The notes under the pieces are model-generated. The model was given only the letters and a program-made list of their open reading frames with translations. It was not told the DNA's origin and ran no database searches. Both the position numbers and the translations under genes were made by a program. From NCBI GenBank assembly GCA_011526335.1, contig WTJB01000295.1:1350-10243 (forward strand): 8,894 nt of DNA, in the 5' to 3' direction. Position 1 is the stretch's first letter. The number at the start of each line of letters is the position of its first letter. Source of the DNA: Candidatus Arcticimaribacter sp. Its GTDB lineage: Bacteria > Bacteroidota > Bacteroidia > Flavobacteriales > Flavobacteriaceae. Of the stretch, positions 8,061 through 8,894 are shown piece after piece.

Positions 8061-8181
8061 AGATAATTTAGTTTCCCATACCACAGAGTAATCCTTTACC
8101 CCACTCCTCTACGGGTATAGAGATAAATGTATAAAAAGATTTTAACTAGTGGAAAGAGTCACAAAATGTTTCGCAACACTA
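8061..8181. other. Intergenic spacer between receptor and desaturase genes
   Basis: The 121 bases between the receptor stop and the chosen desaturase ATG contain no plausible gene. On the minus strand a run TTTTTATACATTTA includes TACATTTA, one mismatch from the Bacteroidota -7 consensus TAnnTTTG, but I found no well-spaced -33 partner. No clear terminator hairpin with a T tract is seen after the receptor gene. Confidence 0.4.
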
Positions 8182-8894
8182 CTAGAGATTATATACCCCG
8201 CGTAGGGTTATAAAACGAGGTTGTATAAACGTCTGCGCACTAAAAACGGATACATTATTCGCACTATTGCGAACTTGCTTATCGATATTTAAAATATTGG
8301 TGGCTTTTAGTTCAAATTCCCATCGCGCATCTTTGTTCTTTCTGTACAACAGATTGGCTTCCCAATTTTGAAAGGATTGTGTATCCTGTCCAATGGTTTG
8401 CTGGGTATAACTGTAGTTACTCACTAGGGTTATCTTATTCCAAATATAGGCATCAAATTCTATAGAGGGCGATTGTATAATAAACTTGGTTTCTCTATTT
8501 CCTTGATTGTTATTTACCCGGCTGTAACGGTAGCGCAAACTTACATTCGGAGCTACTTTAAAATTAGTGCGAATTCCCGGCGTTAGGGTCTGTGTAAAGC
8601 CTTCATTTAGCGATTGACGCCCCTGAATAAACTGATTTATTTTACTGTAATTGAAGGCTGCATTGATACTGGCTCTGACTTTTCCGAAAGTGCGTTGTAC
8701 CCGTCCAAAGGCATTGAAGTTCTCATCGGCAAAATTGGAATTAAAAAAAGTACTGGTGCGTATGATACTTTCAAAATTGGTAAGCCCCCGGATTTGATCG
8801 ATGTTGTTTGTATAACTCAAACGTGCAAATACATTGGTATAATTGAAAAGGTTAAAACTACTGTACAATAGGCTTATCGAGTGGGCCAAAGCAT
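8182..8894 (-). CDS. TonB-dependent outer-membrane receptor, C-terminal beta-barrel part (N-terminus beyond the right edge)
   Basis: About 237 residues are visible, ending in TAG at 8182-8184. The frame stays open to the right edge, so the TTG at 8889 is not a true start. The chain is built of short alternating polar and aromatic strands rich in Tyr, Asn, Arg and Phe, such as L-R-Y-R-Y-S-R-V and L-V-S-N-Y-S-Y-T, typical of an outer-membrane barrel. The last 50 residues (F-E-L-K-A-T-N-I-L-N, then F-I-Q-P-R-F and the terminal R-G-V-Y-N-L) resemble the end of OMP_b-brl_3 (PF14905) type TonB-dependent receptors of Bacteroidota. Such proteins import bulky nutrients or metal complexes, or act as porin-like barrels; the substrate and the plug domain cannot be judged from this part. 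It is the most upstream gene in the direction of transcription. Confidence 0.78.
   Translation of the reverse strand, partial: ALAHSISLLYSSFNLFNYTNVFARLSYTNNIDQIRGLTNFESIIRTSTFFNSNFADENFNAFGRVQRTFGKVRASINAAFNYSKINQFIQGRQSLNEGFTQTLTPGIRTNFKVAPNVSLRYRYSRVNNNQGNRETKFIIQSPSIEFDAYIWNKITLVSNYSYTQQTIGQDTQSFQNWEANLLYRKNKDARWEFELKATNILNIDKQVRNSANNVSVFSAQTFIQPRFITLRGVYNL

Noticed and set aside
8061..8084. GTG at 8084 as start of the desaturase gene
   Set aside because: It would add only eight residues with no clear function; the ATG at 8060 directly precedes a typical M-K-T-F start and the first membrane segment. It cannot be fully excluded.
8887..8889. TTG at 8889 as the start of the receptor fragment
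   Set aside because: The frame is open to the window edge and the product is only the C-terminal part of a barrel, so the real start lies outside.
5453..8894. A single operon or functional system linking receptor, desaturase-CDGSH, MFS permease and giant lipoprotein
   Set aside because: The genes share a strand but are separated by 121-180 bases and have no obvious shared pathway; there is no sequence evidence for co-transcription.

Overview
The window looks like chromosome from a marine-type member of the Flavobacteriaceae (Bacteroidota). Four signs support this: AT-rich gaps, a TonB-dependent outer-membrane receptor whose barrel end resembles the OMP_b-brl_3 type, a lipoprotein whose lipobox Cys is followed by the acidic T-K-D-E surface-export signature of this phylum, and BspA-like repeat blocks ending in a W-C-V / W-G-T-C-P motif common in flavobacterial proteins. 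The assignment is inference; no rRNA or other taxonomic marker is present.

All genes lie on the minus strand, so they read from right to left. At the right edge (8182-8894) is the C-terminal part of a TonB-dependent receptor cut by the window. After a 121-base gap comes a membrane-bound di-iron oxygenase of the sterol desaturase / fatty acid hydroxylase superfamily that carries two CDGSH iron-sulfur domains at its C-terminus (6969-8060). After 172 bases comes an intact 12-helix MFS permease of the YbjJ-like type (5633-6796). After a further 180 AT-rich bases with nested palindromes, a giant gene starts at 5452 and stays open to the left edge. I translated it codon by codon and found one unbroken frame of 1,817 codons with no stop.

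The giant gene fills 61% of the window. It encodes a predicted surface lipoprotein: lipoprotein signal, two InlB-B-like repeat domains, a lipocalin-like domain, two DUF5011 Ig-like domains, then at least four large modules of 25-residue BspA-like (DUF285) leucine-rich repeats. Each module opens with a Cys-rich cap and the first three close with a second one. The visible modules hold 8, 12, 7 and at least 10 regular repeats. The likely picture is a membrane-anchored, rigid stalk or adhesin exposed on the cell surface.

The gaps of 121-180 bases argue against one tight operon. The genes may simply be neighbours in an envelope-related region: outer-membrane uptake, membrane lipid oxidation, inner-membrane export or uptake, and surface adhesion. 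No RNA gene, CRISPR array, insertion sequence or phage gene was seen. The most notable items are the modular architecture of the giant lipoprotein and the desaturase-CDGSH fusion.
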